In this document: in pieces, positions 41,971-50,659 of the stretch
Numbering within the stretch: position 1 is the stretch's first letter
Layout of the letters: each line of letters starts with the position of its first letter
Assembly: GCF_039534165.1 (NCBI RefSeq)
Contig: NZ_BAAAUX010000022.1
Location: 1 to 64,000, forward strand
Direction: 5' to 3'
Source: Saccharopolyspora_D taberi
GTDB lineage: Bacteria; Actinomycetota; Actinomycetes; Mycobacteriales; Pseudonocardiaceae
DNA: 64,000 nt
Made by a program: the position numbers and the translations under genes
The notes under the pieces: generated by a model
What the model was told of the DNA's origin: nothing
The model's input: only the letters and a program-made list of their open reading frames with translations
Databases searched by the model: none

Positions 41971-42863
41971 AGCGCCTTCGCGATCTCGGCGGCGACGGCG
42001 ACGTTGTTGCGGTAGGCCGCGACGTTGGCCTCCAGGCTCCGGCCGCCGGTGGCCCGCCGGATGTGGTCGAGCAGGAACGGCGTGGTGGCGTGACCGCTGA
42101 TCCCCTGCTGCGCGGCGGCTTCCCACGCCTCGGCCAAAACCCGTTGGTGCGCCTCGGGATCGAGCTGTTCGTCGGCCGGAACCGGGTTCGCGACCAGCAG
42201 AGCCGAAGGCACGTCGAGCGCGCGCTGAGCGCGGAAGATCGCGGCGACTTCCTCGGGCGTGTCGGCGGAATGGTCAAGCCCCAGCCCGGAATCGGCCACG
42301 TAGAAACCGGGAAAGCGCCGGGTCACGTACCCCACGACCGGGATGCTGAGGGTCTCCAGCCGCTCCAGCGTCGCGGGCACGTCCAGGACGGACTTCACGC
42401 CCGCGCTGACCACGACCAGCGGCGTCGAGGCCAGGGTCAGCAGGTCGGCCGACTCGTCGAACGACGTCGACGCGCCGTGGTGCACGCCGCCGACGCCGCC
42501 GGTGGCGAAGACGCGGATTCCCGCCTGGTGCGCCAGGAACGCGGTCGCCGCGACGGTCGTGCCGCCGCTGAGCCCGCGGGCCGCGGCGATCGGCAGATCG
42601 CGCAGGCTGAGCTTCGCGGCGCGGTCGTCGGAGGCCAGCCGCTCGATCGAGGAGGGAGCGAGCCCGACCACCGGGGTGCCGCCGATCACGGCGACGGTCG
42701 CGGGCACCACGCCGCGGTCGCGGAGCAACCGCTCGGCTCCGGTCGCCGCCGCGAGGTTCTCCGGCCGGGGCAGGCCGTGGGTGAACAGCGTCGATTCCAG
42801 CGCGACGACCGGGTTCCCGTCCGCGAGCGCGTCCCGGACCTCCGGCGCGACCGTGACCGCCAT
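41967..42863 (-). CDS. psuG: Pseudouridine-5'-phosphate glycosidase PsuG
   Basis: Splits pseudouridine 5'-phosphate into uracil and ribose 5-phosphate, the breakdown step for modified RNA nucleosides. 298 aa, the usual length. Family signatures: VVALESTLFTHGLPRPENL, GVVPATVAVIGGTPVVGL, the catalytic Lys region AAKLSLRDLPIAAARGLSG, GGTTVAATAFLA, FATGGVGGVHHGA and SAGVKSVLDVPATLE. The ATG at 42863 has GGGAGG four bases upstream. It is coupled to a nucleoside hydrolase gene. The usual partner, pseudouridine kinase PsuK, is not adjacent; the only PfkB kinase in the window is the ribokinase at 7307. Confidence 0.93.
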   Translation of the reverse strand: MAVTVAPEVRDALADGNPVVALESTLFTHGLPRPENLAAATGAERLLRDRGVVPATVAVIGGTPVVGLAPSSIERLASDDRAAKLSLRDLPIAAARGLSGGTTVAATAFLAHQAGIRVFATGGVGGVHHGASTSFDESADLLTLASTPLVVVSAGVKSVLDVPATLERLETLSIPVVGYVTRRFPGFYVADSGLGLDHSADTPEEVAAIFRAQRALDVPSALLVANPVPADEQLDPEAHQRVLAEAWEAAAQQGISGHATTPFLLDHIRRATGGRSLEANVAAYRNNVAVAAEIAKAL

Positions 42864-42959
42864 GGCGCCTCCCGATCGGTGACTCGCCAAGCCTACTGGG
42901 AAAAAGCCCTGCCGTAAGCTCGACCGGACCCGCTGATCCGCTGCCGAGGAGGCGAGAAC

Positions 42960-43562
42960 GTGCGCGGACTGTTCGCCCTGGCCGCTGCCACCGACACCGC
43001 GATGGCCCTGCTGGGCCGCTCGCGCGAGCGGCGGCTCACCAAGACGGCGCTGATGCCCGCGCTCGCCGCCGAGCTCCGCCCGGCGCGGCTCGGCGCCGCG
43101 CTCGGCCTCGCCGGCTCCTGGGTCGGCGACGTCGCCCTGCTCCGCGACGACGACCGCGCGTTCCGCGCGGGCCTCGCCTCGTTCCTCGGCACCCACGTCG
43201 CCTACGCGGCGACCTTCGCCGCCCGCGGCGAACGCCCGAAGCCGCTGCACGTGCTCCCGATCGCGGCCGCTACCGCGGCCTCCGCGGCGGCCTTCGGCCG
43301 GATGGCCGGGCCGCTGCGCCGCCCGGTCATGGCCTACGCGGCCACCATCGGGACGATGGCCGCTGCCGCGACCACGCTGCGCGGCCCCGGCTCCGGACGC
43401 GTGCTGGCGGGCGCGGCGACGTTCGTCGCCTCCGACAGCCTGCTGGCCCTGGCCCGCTTCGGCCTGGCGGAGAAGTGGCGCCGCCCGGCGGACGCGGGCG
43501 TCATGGCGACCTACACGCTCGGCCAGTGGCTGATCCACGACGGCCTGCGCCGCCACTCGTAA
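42960..43562 (+). CDS. YhhN/TMEM86-like membrane protein (lysoplasmalogenase family)
   Basis: 200 aa, integral membrane, with six to eight short helices. The YhhN pattern includes KTALMPALAAELRPARLGAA near the N-terminus, GLAGSWVGDVALLRDDDRAF, GLASFLGTHVAYAATFAARG and FVASDSLLALARFGL. The Asp residues in these motifs are proposed catalytic residues in the lysoplasmalogenases. The GTG at 42960 has GGAGG seven bases upstream. It is divergent from psuG and is closed by the hairpin at 43590-43619. Confidence 0.85.
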   Translation: MRGLFALAAATDTAMALLGRSRERRLTKTALMPALAAELRPARLGAALGLAGSWVGDVALLRDDDRAFRAGLASFLGTHVAYAATFAARGERPKPLHVLPIAAATAASAAAFGRMAGPLRRPVMAYAATIGTMAAAATTLRGPGSGRVLAGAATFVASDSLLALARFGLAEKWRRPADAGVMATYTLGQWLIHDGLRRHS

Positions 43563-43589
43563 GTCCGAAGTGGACAGTGAGCGCGAACA

Positions 43590-43619
43590 ACGGGGCGGAC
43601 CCCGAAGGATCCGCCCCGT
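43590..43619. terminator. Bidirectional terminator hairpin
   Basis: ACGGGGCGGA / TCCGCCCCGT, a 10-bp perfect stem with a 10-base loop, between convergent genes ending at 43562 and 43638. Confidence 0.8.
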
Positions 43620-43637
43620 CCCGGAGTCGACCGCGCG

Positions 43638-44441
43638 TCACTTGCCCGCGTTGATCTGCTCCATCAGCGCGTCGTAGTAGGTGCCCACGCGGGCGTACAC
43701 GCCGGGCTTGCCCGGACGGGCGCAGCCCTCGCCCCACGAAACCACGCCGACCAGCTTGTTCTCGACGACCATCGGGCCGCCGGAGTCACCCTGGCAGCTG
43801 TCGACACCGCCCTCGGGCAGGCCGGCGCAGACCATGCCCTCCGGGTTGTACTCGCCGTAGGCCTGCTTGCAGGTGTCGTCGGAGGTGATCGGGACGTTGG
43901 CCTTCTGCAGGTGGTCGGCCTGCTGGCCGCCCTCGCTGGTGTTGCCCCAGCCGAGGATGGTGGCCTGGGTGTCCGGCGCGTAGCCCGGGTCGTCGGCCTT
44001 GGCCAGCTCGATCGGGGCCTCCTGGACCGGCGCCTCCAGCGTCAGCACCGAGACGTCGAAGCCCTGCGCGGCGTCCTGGTACTCCGGGTGCACCCAGACG
44101 TTGGTGACCTTGGACTGGGTTCCCTCACCGGAGCTCATCACGGTCCGGCCGCTGACCACGTTGATGTCAGCGGGCTGCGAGTCGACGGTGCAGTGCGCCG
44201 CGGTGACGACCTTGTTCGGGGCGGCGAGCGTGCCACCGCAGAACTGCTGACCGTCCGGAGTCACCAGCGCGACGGTGAACGGGTGGTCCTGGATGTTGGC
44301 GTCCTCGCCACCGACGATGAACGGGCGGACGTCCGACGAGGTGTCCGGAGCGGCGTTCGCGACGGAACCCGCGGCGAGCGCCGACAGGGCGACCGCGGTG
44401 ATTCCGGCTAACCGCGCGAACTTGCGGGAGCCATCGACCAT
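43638..44441 (-). CDS. Secreted trypsin-like serine protease (family S1)
   Basis: 267 aa. The signal peptide ends near Ala31 (SVANA-AP), followed by a short propeptide to Pro40-Phe41, and the mature enzyme starts IVGG at 42. The catalytic triad is His83 (TAAHC), Asp129 (GFDVSVL) and Ser220 (GDSGGP). Asp214, six residues before the Ser, gives trypsin specificity for Lys/Arg. Six cysteines fit three disulfides. The ATG at 44441 has AAGGAG six bases upstream. Like actinomycete trypsins it is probably a zymogen activated outside the cell. Single gene. Confidence 0.95.
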   Translation of the reverse strand: MVDGSRKFARLAGITAVALSALAAGSVANAAPDTSSDVRPFIVGGEDANIQDHPFTVALVTPDGQQFCGGTLAAPNKVVTAAHCTVDSQPADINVVSGRTVMSSGEGTQSKVTNVWVHPEYQDAAQGFDVSVLTLEAPVQEAPIELAKADDPGYAPDTQATILGWGNTSEGGQQADHLQKANVPITSDDTCKQAYGEYNPEGMVCAGLPEGGVDSCQGDSGGPMVVENKLVGVVSWGEGCARPGKPGVYARVGTYYDALMEQINAGK

Positions 44442-44641
44442 GGTGATCTCCTTGTCTGTCGTGCCCTGAGGCAGTCGTGCTCACGAAGACCCCAGAACGG
44501 TGCGGCAACTGCTACGCACAGCAACCGATCGACCGCACGATAATCGGCACGGCAGGCGGACCAAAAGAACGGATAATTGCCGTTTACCAGAAGATCCAGT
44601 ACGAAAGTCGCAGCCATCGGCGGGCTGCCCGCCGGCTTCAC

Positions 44642-44684
44642 AGAGGTGTCCCCGGCGCGCCCCGAACGCACCGGAGACACCTCT
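44642..44684. repeat. Long imperfect hairpin
   Basis: AGAGGTGTC pairs with GACACCTCT, and inside it CCGG with CCGG and GCG with CGC, giving 16 pairs broken by two single mismatches around a 7-base loop. Confidence 0.6.
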
Positions 44685-44730
44685 ACCGCCGCCGTTGCGA
44701 CCGCGGCTGCCAACGGTCCCCGTACCGTGG

Positions 44731-44777
44731 CTGACACGTCCGCGAGGCCCCGACCGCCACTGAGCGGAACGTGTCAG
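44731..44777. repeat. Inverted repeat CTGACACGT / ACGTGTCAG
   Basis: A 9-bp perfect inverted repeat with a 29-base spacer (44731-44739 and 44769-44777). Each arm resembles half of an actinobacterial operator. Confidence 0.5.
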
Positions 44778-44798
44778 TTCTGGTGTACCTATCCTGGT

Positions 44799-44810
44799 TG
44801 GAATATTCCA
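44799..44810. repeat. Perfect AT-rich palindrome TGGAATATTCCA
   Basis: A 12-bp perfect palindrome without spacer in a GC-rich setting. It could be an operator or part of a promoter. Confidence 0.5.
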
Positions 44811-44916
44811 GACCCGTTCGGCGGAGATGCGCCTCTTGATCGTTGAACTGCTCGGGCTAGCGACCGCTTCGCAACCGGTTGGTCCGTTCAACGCGTCCGG
44901 TGCTGCGCCGGACGCC

Positions 44917-45570
44917 TCAACGCGACACGAGCCCCGCGTCGTACGCCAGGAGTCCGGCCTGCGTCCGATTGCTGCATTCGAGCTTCACCAGCATGCGCGA
45001 GACGTATCCCTTGACCGTCGCCTCGGACAGGAACAGCGCGTCCCCGATCTGCGCGTTGGACATGCCCTGCCCCAGGCAGATCAGCACCTCGCGCTCCCGG
45101 TCGGTGAGCTCCTGCACCAGCGTCCTGGCGCGCTGGCTGTTCTCGTCGGACGACGCCGCCACCAGCCGCCGCGTCGCCTCCGGCGACAGCACCGTGTGCC
45201 CGTCGGCGGCCACCCGGACCAGGCCGATCAGGTCCTCCGGCGGAGTCGACTTCACCAGGAACCCCGCCGCACCGGCCCGCAACGCGCGAAGCACGTACTG
45301 GTCGGCGTCGAAGGTCGTGAGCGCCACGACCGCGGGCGGGTTCGGCAGCTGCGTGATCCGCTCGATCGCCGTGAGGCCGTCCACCCCCGGCATCCGCAGA
45401 TCCATGAGCACCACCCTGGGTAGCCGGCGGACCACCACCTCCACGGCGGCGGCACCGTCCTGGGCGTCGCCGACGACGTCGATGTCCGGCGCGGAGCCGA
45501 GGATCGTGCGCAGGTGCGCGCACACCATCGGCTCGTCGTCGACCACGACGACGCGAATCGGTTCACTCAC
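44917..45570 (-). CDS. NarL/LuxR-type response regulator
   Basis: 217 aa. The receiver domain is at residues 5-125, with acidic Asp11/Asp12, phosphoacceptor Asp57 (VVLMDLRMPG) and Lys107 (GFLVKST). The C-terminal LuxR helix-turn-helix is at about 150-212 (LTDREREVLICLGQGMSNAQ, then LSEATVKGYVSRMLVKLECS). The GTG at 45570 lies eight bases inside the end of the sensor kinase gene, so the two are co-translated. Targets are unknown. The inverted repeats downstream (44642-44810) and the protease gene are possible but unproven. Confidence 0.93.
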   Translation of the reverse strand: MSEPIRVVVVDDEPMVCAHLRTILGSAPDIDVVGDAQDGAAAVEVVVRRLPRVVLMDLRMPGVDGLTAIERITQLPNPPAVVALTTFDADQYVLRALRAGAAGFLVKSTPPEDLIGLVRVAADGHTVLSPEATRRLVAASSDENSQRARTLVQELTDREREVLICLGQGMSNAQIGDALFLSEATVKGYVSRMLVKLECSNRTQAGLLAYDAGLVSR

Positions 45571-46819
45571 TGGCAGCCTCCGAAGTCGGCACGTAAGCGG
45601 GCAGCACCACGTCGACCTCGAACCCGCCGTCGCCCAGGTAGCCCGCGCGCAGCGTTCCACCGACCAGGTCGACGCGTTGCCGCAACCCCAGCAGACCGGT
45701 TCCCGACCCGCTCAGCGCCAGGTCCGCGGCAGGCACCACCGATGATCCGGAGTTGCGGATGATCAACCGCACCCGGTCCGGGGTATAGGCGGTACGCAAC
45801 CACACCTTGGCTCCTGGGGCGTGCTTGTAGACGTTGGTGAGGGCTTCCTGCACCACGCGGCGGGCCGTGCGGCCGACCGCGGGCGACACCCTGGCCGAAC
45901 TGCCCTCTTCCTCGAACTCGACGGAAATGCCGGCGGCTTCCGAACGTTCGATCAGATCGGCCAGGTCGGGTAATGGCCCCACCTCCGCTTCCTCCCGGTG
46001 CTCCTCCTCGTCCGGACCTCGCCGCAGGACCCCGACGAAATCGCGCAGTTCGGTCAGCGCCTCGCAGCCGCTCGACCGCAGCTGTTCGGCAGCGGCTCTT
46101 GTTTCCTCGTCCTTGGCCGTGATCCCCAACGCGCCCGCCTGCAGGACCATCAGGCTGACCCGGTGGGTGACCACGTCGTGCATCTCCAGCGCCAGCCGCG
46201 CCCGCTCGTCCACGCGCGCCTGCTCGGCGAGCAGGTGCTGCTCGCGCTCGGCCCGCTCCGCCCGGTCCCGCAGCGCCTGGACCAGGCGTCTTCGCGCGCT
46301 CACGTAGAGCCCGAGCAGCGCTGGGAAGACGGTCAGGATGACGGCGCTGGAGATCACGCTGGCCGGTGTCTCCACCCACGGCCGGGCCGCCAGGAAGATC
46401 AGCAGTCCGATGAGGCCCCAGCCGACCAGCCACCGGGCTCGCGTCGCGGTGTAGACGACGACGGCGTAGATCGCGAACGGGGTCTCCCCGGTGGTCCACG
46501 CGTCATCCATCCGGTTCACGATGAGCAGCGGCCCCGGCCCCTGCTCGATGAGCACCGCCTGGATCGTGCCCAGGACAGCGACGAACGTGAGCAGCGCAAG
46601 CGGATATCGCCGTCTGGCCAGCAAGGCCAGACCGCACAGGTCGGTCAGCGCGCCGCTCATGCCGATGCCGCCAATCCAGTCGTACTGGTCCGGCGGCGTG
46701 TCCGGGGGGAACAAGTGCTTCAGCACCTTGTCGAGCGCGGTCAGGAAAATGACCAGACCGATGTCGAAGGTGGCCTCGCGCTTGGTGTTCCAGAGCAGGC
46801 GCCACAGGGGGCGCTTCAT
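45563..46819 (-). CDS. Sensor histidine kinase, HisKA_3 (LiaS/DesK-like)
   Basis: 418 aa. Four to six N-terminal membrane helices (for example FDIGLVIFLTALDKVLKHLF, LALLTFVAVLGTIQAVL, FAIYAVVVYTATRARWLVGW) lack a large outside domain, as in intramembrane-sensing kinases. The coiled linker at 175-205 leads to the HisKA_3 box with phospho-His214 in LEMHDVVTHRVSL. The HATPase domain contains VVQEALTNVYKHAPGA (N box) and GTGLLGLRQRV (G2 box). The start is placed at ATG 46819, although GTG 46837 is possible. It forms a pair with the regulator downstream. Confidence 0.92.
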   Translation of the reverse strand: MKRPLWRLLWNTKREATFDIGLVIFLTALDKVLKHLFPPDTPPDQYDWIGGIGMSGALTDLCGLALLARRRYPLALLTFVAVLGTIQAVLIEQGPGPLLIVNRMDDAWTTGETPFAIYAVVVYTATRARWLVGWGLIGLLIFLAARPWVETPASVISSAVILTVFPALLGLYVSARRRLVQALRDRAERAEREQHLLAEQARVDERARLALEMHDVVTHRVSLMVLQAGALGITAKDEETRAAAEQLRSSGCEALTELRDFVGVLRRGPDEEEHREEAEVGPLPDLADLIERSEAAGISVEFEEEGSSARVSPAVGRTARRVVQEALTNVYKHAPGAKVWLRTAYTPDRVRLIIRNSGSSVVPAADLALSGSGTGLLGLRQRVDLVGGTLRAGYLGDGGFEVDVVLPAYVPTSEAASE

Positions 46820-47013
46820 GTGGCACACCGTAGCCACGCTCCGCCCGGCTTTTCCGGAAAACCCTTCCAGCGTCGGGTCCGGAACCTACGAAAGTTGCAG
46901 TTGGTCCCGAAGTTAGCGACCTTCGTCGTTCTGAACACGACTAAGCGCCGTAGCCGGGCGGCTCTCGCTCCAAGTTGAATCGTCGGCAGATCTTGTGGAG
47001 ACGAGGGGGAACG

Positions 47014-48486
47014 ATGGTTCAGGCGACGCTCGGCGCGAGGGCAGCGGCACCCGCCGCCGGGCATCCGCATCCGCTGGCGCGATGGCCGGTGCTCGCAATC
47101 ACCTGCGCCGTCGTGCTCGTGCACGTCGCGGTCAGCCCGTTCGGCGAGCACTGGATCGACGAGGTCTACATGCTGGCGGCCGGGAAGTACCACCCGGACT
47201 GGGGCTACGCCGACCAGCCGCCGATCGCGCCGTTGGTGGCCGCCGCGATGGACTGGCTCGCACCCGGCTCGCTGCCGCTGCTCCGCCTGCCCGCCGTCCT
47301 GGTGGCAGCAGCCGCGGTACCGCTGACCGCGCTGATCACCAGGGAGTTCGGCGGCGACCGGCGAGCCCAGGTGATCGCCTCGGCGGCCACCGCGACCGGG
47401 CTGTGGGCGGCGTTGATCGGCCACTGGGTCACGCCCTACACCTTCGAACCGACCCTGTGGCTGCTGCTGACCTGGTTGCTGGTCCGGTGGATCCGGCTGC
47501 ACCACGACGGCCGACCGGACGACCGGCTGCTGCTCGCGGCCGGAGCCGTCACGGGGCTGACGCTCCAGACGAAGTTCCAGATCCTGATCCTCGGGGCGGC
47601 GCTGCTGCTCACCATGCTCGTGTTCGGCCCGAGGCGGCAGCTGGCCCGGCCGATGCTGCTGGCCGCTGCCGCGATCGCGGTGCTGATCGCGCTGCCCACG
47701 CTGATCTGGCAGGCGAACCACGATTGGCCGCAGCTGCGCATGGGGCCGGTGGTCGCCCAGGAGACGCCCGTGCTGTCCGGGGGGCGGTTGGGCACCGCGG
47801 CATCGACGCTGCTGTACGCGGGAATCGCCGGGGCGCCGCTGCTGTGCTACGGCGTGTGGCGACTGGTGACCGCGGCCGAGATGCGGATGTACCGCTTCCT
47901 CGGTGTGACAACGGTCCTGCTCTACGTCTTCTTCGTCGCGACGGCCGCACGACCGTACTACCTGCTCGGTCTCTACGGCGTCGCCTTCGCGGCCGGAGCG
48001 GTCGGCCTGCAACGGCGCCGCGAGGTCAAGCGGGCGAGGCTGCGCTGGGTCGCCTGGCCCGCGTTCGGCCTGTCGGCCGCCGCGGCGCTGGGTGTGGTGT
48101 GGTTGTCCATCGGCTTCACGTCGTCGCTCCTCGGAATCACCAGCCCCACGCTCGTCGCGGACGCCGGCCACGCCTACAACGCCCTTCCGGAGCAAACCCG
48201 ATCGCACACCGCGATCCTGACCCAGAACTACGTCGCTGCGTCGTACCTCGACGTGCTCGGGTCCGAGAACGGACTGCCCCGGGCGTTCAGCCCGCACCGC
48301 GGCTACGGCTACTTCCCGCCACCGGACGAAGCAGCCCAGCACGTGCTCTACGTGGGTTCGGACCCCGGCGCGCTCCGGGAGCACTTCACCGAGGTCGAGC
48401 AGCTTCCCGGGAACACCGCGATGTGGTTCCTCAGCGGCAAGCAGGAGAGCTGGGCGGTCCTCTGGCCGGAGGTCAGACACCTGTGA
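47014..48486 (+). CDS. Membrane glycosyltransferase of the GT39/GT83 (PMT_2) type
   Basis: 490 aa with about ten membrane helices. The first outside loop contains HWIDEVYMLAAGKYHPDWGY, then ADQPPIAPLVAAAMDW. The acidic WIDE/D motif and the PP segment are hallmarks of ArnT-like transferases that use lipid-phosphate sugars. The DUF2029/PMT_2 pattern continues in LRLPAVLVAAAAVPLTALIT and the C-terminal soluble part beginning near ALPEQTRSHTAILTQNYVAA. The ATG at 47014 has GAGGGGGA upstream. The acceptor (protein, lipid or wall polymer) is unknown. It is divergent from the two-component genes, with a 194-base gap. Confidence 0.87.
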   Translation: MVQATLGARAAAPAAGHPHPLARWPVLAITCAVVLVHVAVSPFGEHWIDEVYMLAAGKYHPDWGYADQPPIAPLVAAAMDWLAPGSLPLLRLPAVLVAAAAVPLTALITREFGGDRRAQVIASAATATGLWAALIGHWVTPYTFEPTLWLLLTWLLVRWIRLHHDGRPDDRLLLAAGAVTGLTLQTKFQILILGAALLLTMLVFGPRRQLARPMLLAAAAIAVLIALPTLIWQANHDWPQLRMGPVVAQETPVLSGGRLGTAASTLLYAGIAGAPLLCYGVWRLVTAAEMRMYRFLGVTTVLLYVFFVATAARPYYLLGLYGVAFAAGAVGLQRRREVKRARLRWVAWPAFGLSAAAALGVVWLSIGFTSSLLGITSPTLVADAGHAYNALPEQTRSHTAILTQNYVAASYLDVLGSENGLPRAFSPHRGYGYFPPPDEAAQHVLYVGSDPGALREHFTEVEQLPGNTAMWFLSGKQESWAVLWPEVRHL

Positions 48487-48587
48487 CCGCGCACGACGCC
48501 CGCCCGGCACGGCACGGTGCCGTTTCGGCGCGCGACCGGCGGAGCCGCTGGAAGAATGACCGGCACGCAACAAGAAATGAGGCAATC

Positions 48588-49100
48588 GTGTCCGAACCGA
48601 CCGTGCGGATCACAGCGCCGAAGCTGCGCCCACCCCGCAATCGCGTCGACCGCCGGGCGATCTCCTGCTGGACCGTCCAGGCGCTGCTGACCGTCGCGGT
48701 TCCCGCTATCGCGCTCGCGATCTGCGCGGCGACCATCCCGCCCGCGCGCCTGTGGCTCCTGCTCGCGCTCGTCGTGGTGGTCGTGCCCGGGATCGCCTAC
48801 ATCCTCGTGATGCCGCGCTGGCGGTACGCCGTGCACCGCTGGGAGACCACCGCGGACGCGGTCTACACCGCCTCCGGCTGGATCAGCCAGGAGTGGCGGG
48901 TGGCACCGATGTCGCGGATCCAGACCGTCGACACCGTTCGCGGACCCGTCCAGCAGCTGTTCAACCTCGCGAGCGTCACCGTGACCACCGCGTCGGCGGC
49001 CGGACCGCTCACGATCGAAGGGCTCGACCGCCAGGTCGCGAGCGACCTGGTCGACCAGCTGACCGCCACCACCCAGGCGACCCGGGGTGATGCAACGTGA
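48588..49100 (+). CDS. Bacterial PH-domain membrane protein (YdbS-like)
   Basis: 170 aa. Two N-terminal membrane helices (QALLTVAVPAIALAICAATI, LWLLLALVVVVVPGIAYILV) are followed by a bPH2 domain with RYAVHRWETTADAVYTASGW, then SRIQTVDTVRGPVQQLFNLA. The GTG at 48588 has GAGG five bases upstream. It overlaps the next gene as GTGA, forming the YdbS-YdbT type pair seen in Bacillus and actinobacteria. Role unknown; proposed in related pairs to affect membrane stress or competence. Confidence 0.9.
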   Translation: MSEPTVRITAPKLRPPRNRVDRRAISCWTVQALLTVAVPAIALAICAATIPPARLWLLLALVVVVVPGIAYILVMPRWRYAVHRWETTADAVYTASGWISQEWRVAPMSRIQTVDTVRGPVQQLFNLASVTVTTASAAGPLTIEGLDRQVASDLVDQLTATTQATRGDAT

Positions 49101-50659
49101 CATCCCCGCAGGGCGACCGGCCCGCCATGCCCGACGGTCCGGCGGTCGCCGGTACCGGTGACGACGGCTGGCAGCGGCTCGACAGCAGGACGATCTTCGC
49201 CACCGCGGTCCTCGTGCTGGCACCGCTGATCCCGACCGTGGCGATCATGCTGCTGTCCGGCGCGGGCATGACCCCGCTCCTGATCACCGCGGGCATCTGG
49301 CTGGCGATCGCCGTCCTGCTGTCCGCCGGGGCGGGCTACGAGTGGTCCGTGACGCGGTACCGGGTGACCTCCGAACGCGTCGAGCTGCGCAAGGGAACGC
49401 TGTCCCGGAGCCACCGCTGGATCCCCCGCGACCGGATCCGCAGCGTCGACCTCACCGCGGACCCGGTGCACCGGGTGCTTGGCCTGTCCGTGGTCAAGAT
49501 CGGCACCGGGCAGTCCGGCGGCGACGACGCCGACCTCAAGCTCGACGCGATCCCGAAGGCCGACGCCGAGGCTCTGCGCCACGAGCTGCTGCATAGCCCC
49601 CAGCCCGGAACCGCGGGAACCGCAGAGCAAGCCCCACCGGCGGACGGCGTGCTGGCGGTGCTCAAACCGGCCTGGCTCGGATACGGAGCCCTGACGGTCT
49701 CGCTCGCGGCGATCGTCTGGGGTGCCATCGGCTCGGCCTTCGGTTCGTTCCGGGAACTGCTGGAGGCGTACAACGTCTTCGCAATCATCGGCGAGTGGCT
49801 CAAAGACGTACCGCTGTGGTTGACGATCACCGGCGGCGCGATCGCCGCCGTGATCTCCGGCATGGTCGGTGCGCTCGCGCTGTCGGTCGAGATGTGGTGG
49901 GGGTTCCACCTCACCCGCGAACGCGACACCACGCTGCGCGTCCGGCGCGGCCTGCTGACCACCCGATCGGTTTCACTCGAAGAGCGCAGGATGCGCGGCG
50001 TCGAGGTCGCCGAGCCGCTGGTGCTGCGGTGGGCCCGCGGGGCCCGCACCAACGCGGTGGCGACCGGCCTCCAGGAGTCGAAGGACGGCAAGCACACCGA
50101 GAGCAAGGCGCTGCTGCCGCCGGCTCCGCGCGCGGAGGCCCAGCGGGTCGCGGCGCTCGTACTCCGGGAACCGGAACCACCGACCAACGGCGCCCTGCGC
50201 GGTCATCCGCGGGTCGCGCTCCGGCGCCGGGTGACGTGGGGCATCGCCGCCACGGTCCCGTTCATCGCCGCCGCGGTGGTCTCGGCCGCGCTCGGCTGGA
50301 TTCCAATGTGGACGATCGCGGTAGTGACGGTGGTGGGCGTGGCGATCGCGATCGCGGCTGGGTTCGACGCCTACCGCAGCCTCGGGCACCAGGTGAGCCC
50401 CAAGTACCTGATCATGAGGCGTGGCACCGGAATCCGGCGCACGGTGGCCCTGCAACGGACCGGAATCATCGGCTGGCGGGTCAAGCAGTCGCTGTTCCAG
50501 CGCCGTTCCGGCCTCGTCACCGTCTCGGCGATCACCGCCGCCGGTGCGGGTGCGTACAAGATCCCCGACGTGTCCGCGGGAGAAGGACTGGCGGTTGCCG
50601 AGCATGCCGTTCCGGGCCTGCTCCAGCCGTTCCTCGAAAGGGAGGTCAGCCGGGTTTGA
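49097..50659 (+). CDS. Bacterial PH-domain membrane protein (YdbT-like)
   Basis: 520 aa with about six membrane helices and three bPH2 units. The first unit is SVTRYRVTSERVELRKGTLS, then RSHRWIPRDRIRSVDLTADP; the second begins LTRERDTTLRVRRGLLTTRS; the third is SPKYLIMRRGTGIRRTVALQ with RTGIIGWRVKQSLFQRRSGL. This matches the architecture of YdbT. It is coupled to the YdbS-like gene by a GTGA overlap. Its end overlaps the convergent methyltransferase gene by 14 bases. No enzyme activity is expected. Confidence 0.9.
   Translation: MTSPQGDRPAMPDGPAVAGTGDDGWQRLDSRTIFATAVLVLAPLIPTVAIMLLSGAGMTPLLITAGIWLAIAVLLSAGAGYEWSVTRYRVTSERVELRKGTLSRSHRWIPRDRIRSVDLTADPVHRVLGLSVVKIGTGQSGGDDADLKLDAIPKADAEALRHELLHSPQPGTAGTAEQAPPADGVLAVLKPAWLGYGALTVSLAAIVWGAIGSAFGSFRELLEAYNVFAIIGEWLKDVPLWLTITGGAIAAVISGMVGALALSVEMWWGFHLTRERDTTLRVRRGLLTTRSVSLEERRMRGVEVAEPLVLRWARGARTNAVATGLQESKDGKHTESKALLPPAPRAEAQRVAALVLREPEPPTNGALRGHPRVALRRRVTWGIAATVPFIAAAVVSAALGWIPMWTIAVVTVVGVAIAIAAGFDAYRSLGHQVSPKYLIMRRGTGIRRTVALQRTGIIGWRVKQSLFQRRSGLVTVSAITAAGAGAYKIPDVSAGEGLAVAEHAVPGLLQPFLEREVSRV

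Larger units (their letters stand above)
44442..44916. promoter_or_regulatory. Intergenic region rich in inverted repeats
   Basis: 475 bases between the response regulator gene (ends 44917) and the protease gene (starts 44441), both on the minus strand. It contains three separate inverted repeats (44642-44684, 44731-44777 and 44799-44810) and AT-rich parts near 44570-44600 and 44799-44810. Short frames on both strands have no convincing start or family. It may hold the protease promoter, operators or a small RNA. Confidence 0.55.

Noticed and set aside
44477..44891. Several 85-136 codon frames between the response regulator and the trypsin gene.
   Set aside because: They overlap each other on both strands, lack start signals and families, and the region is explained better by inverted repeats and promoter sequence.
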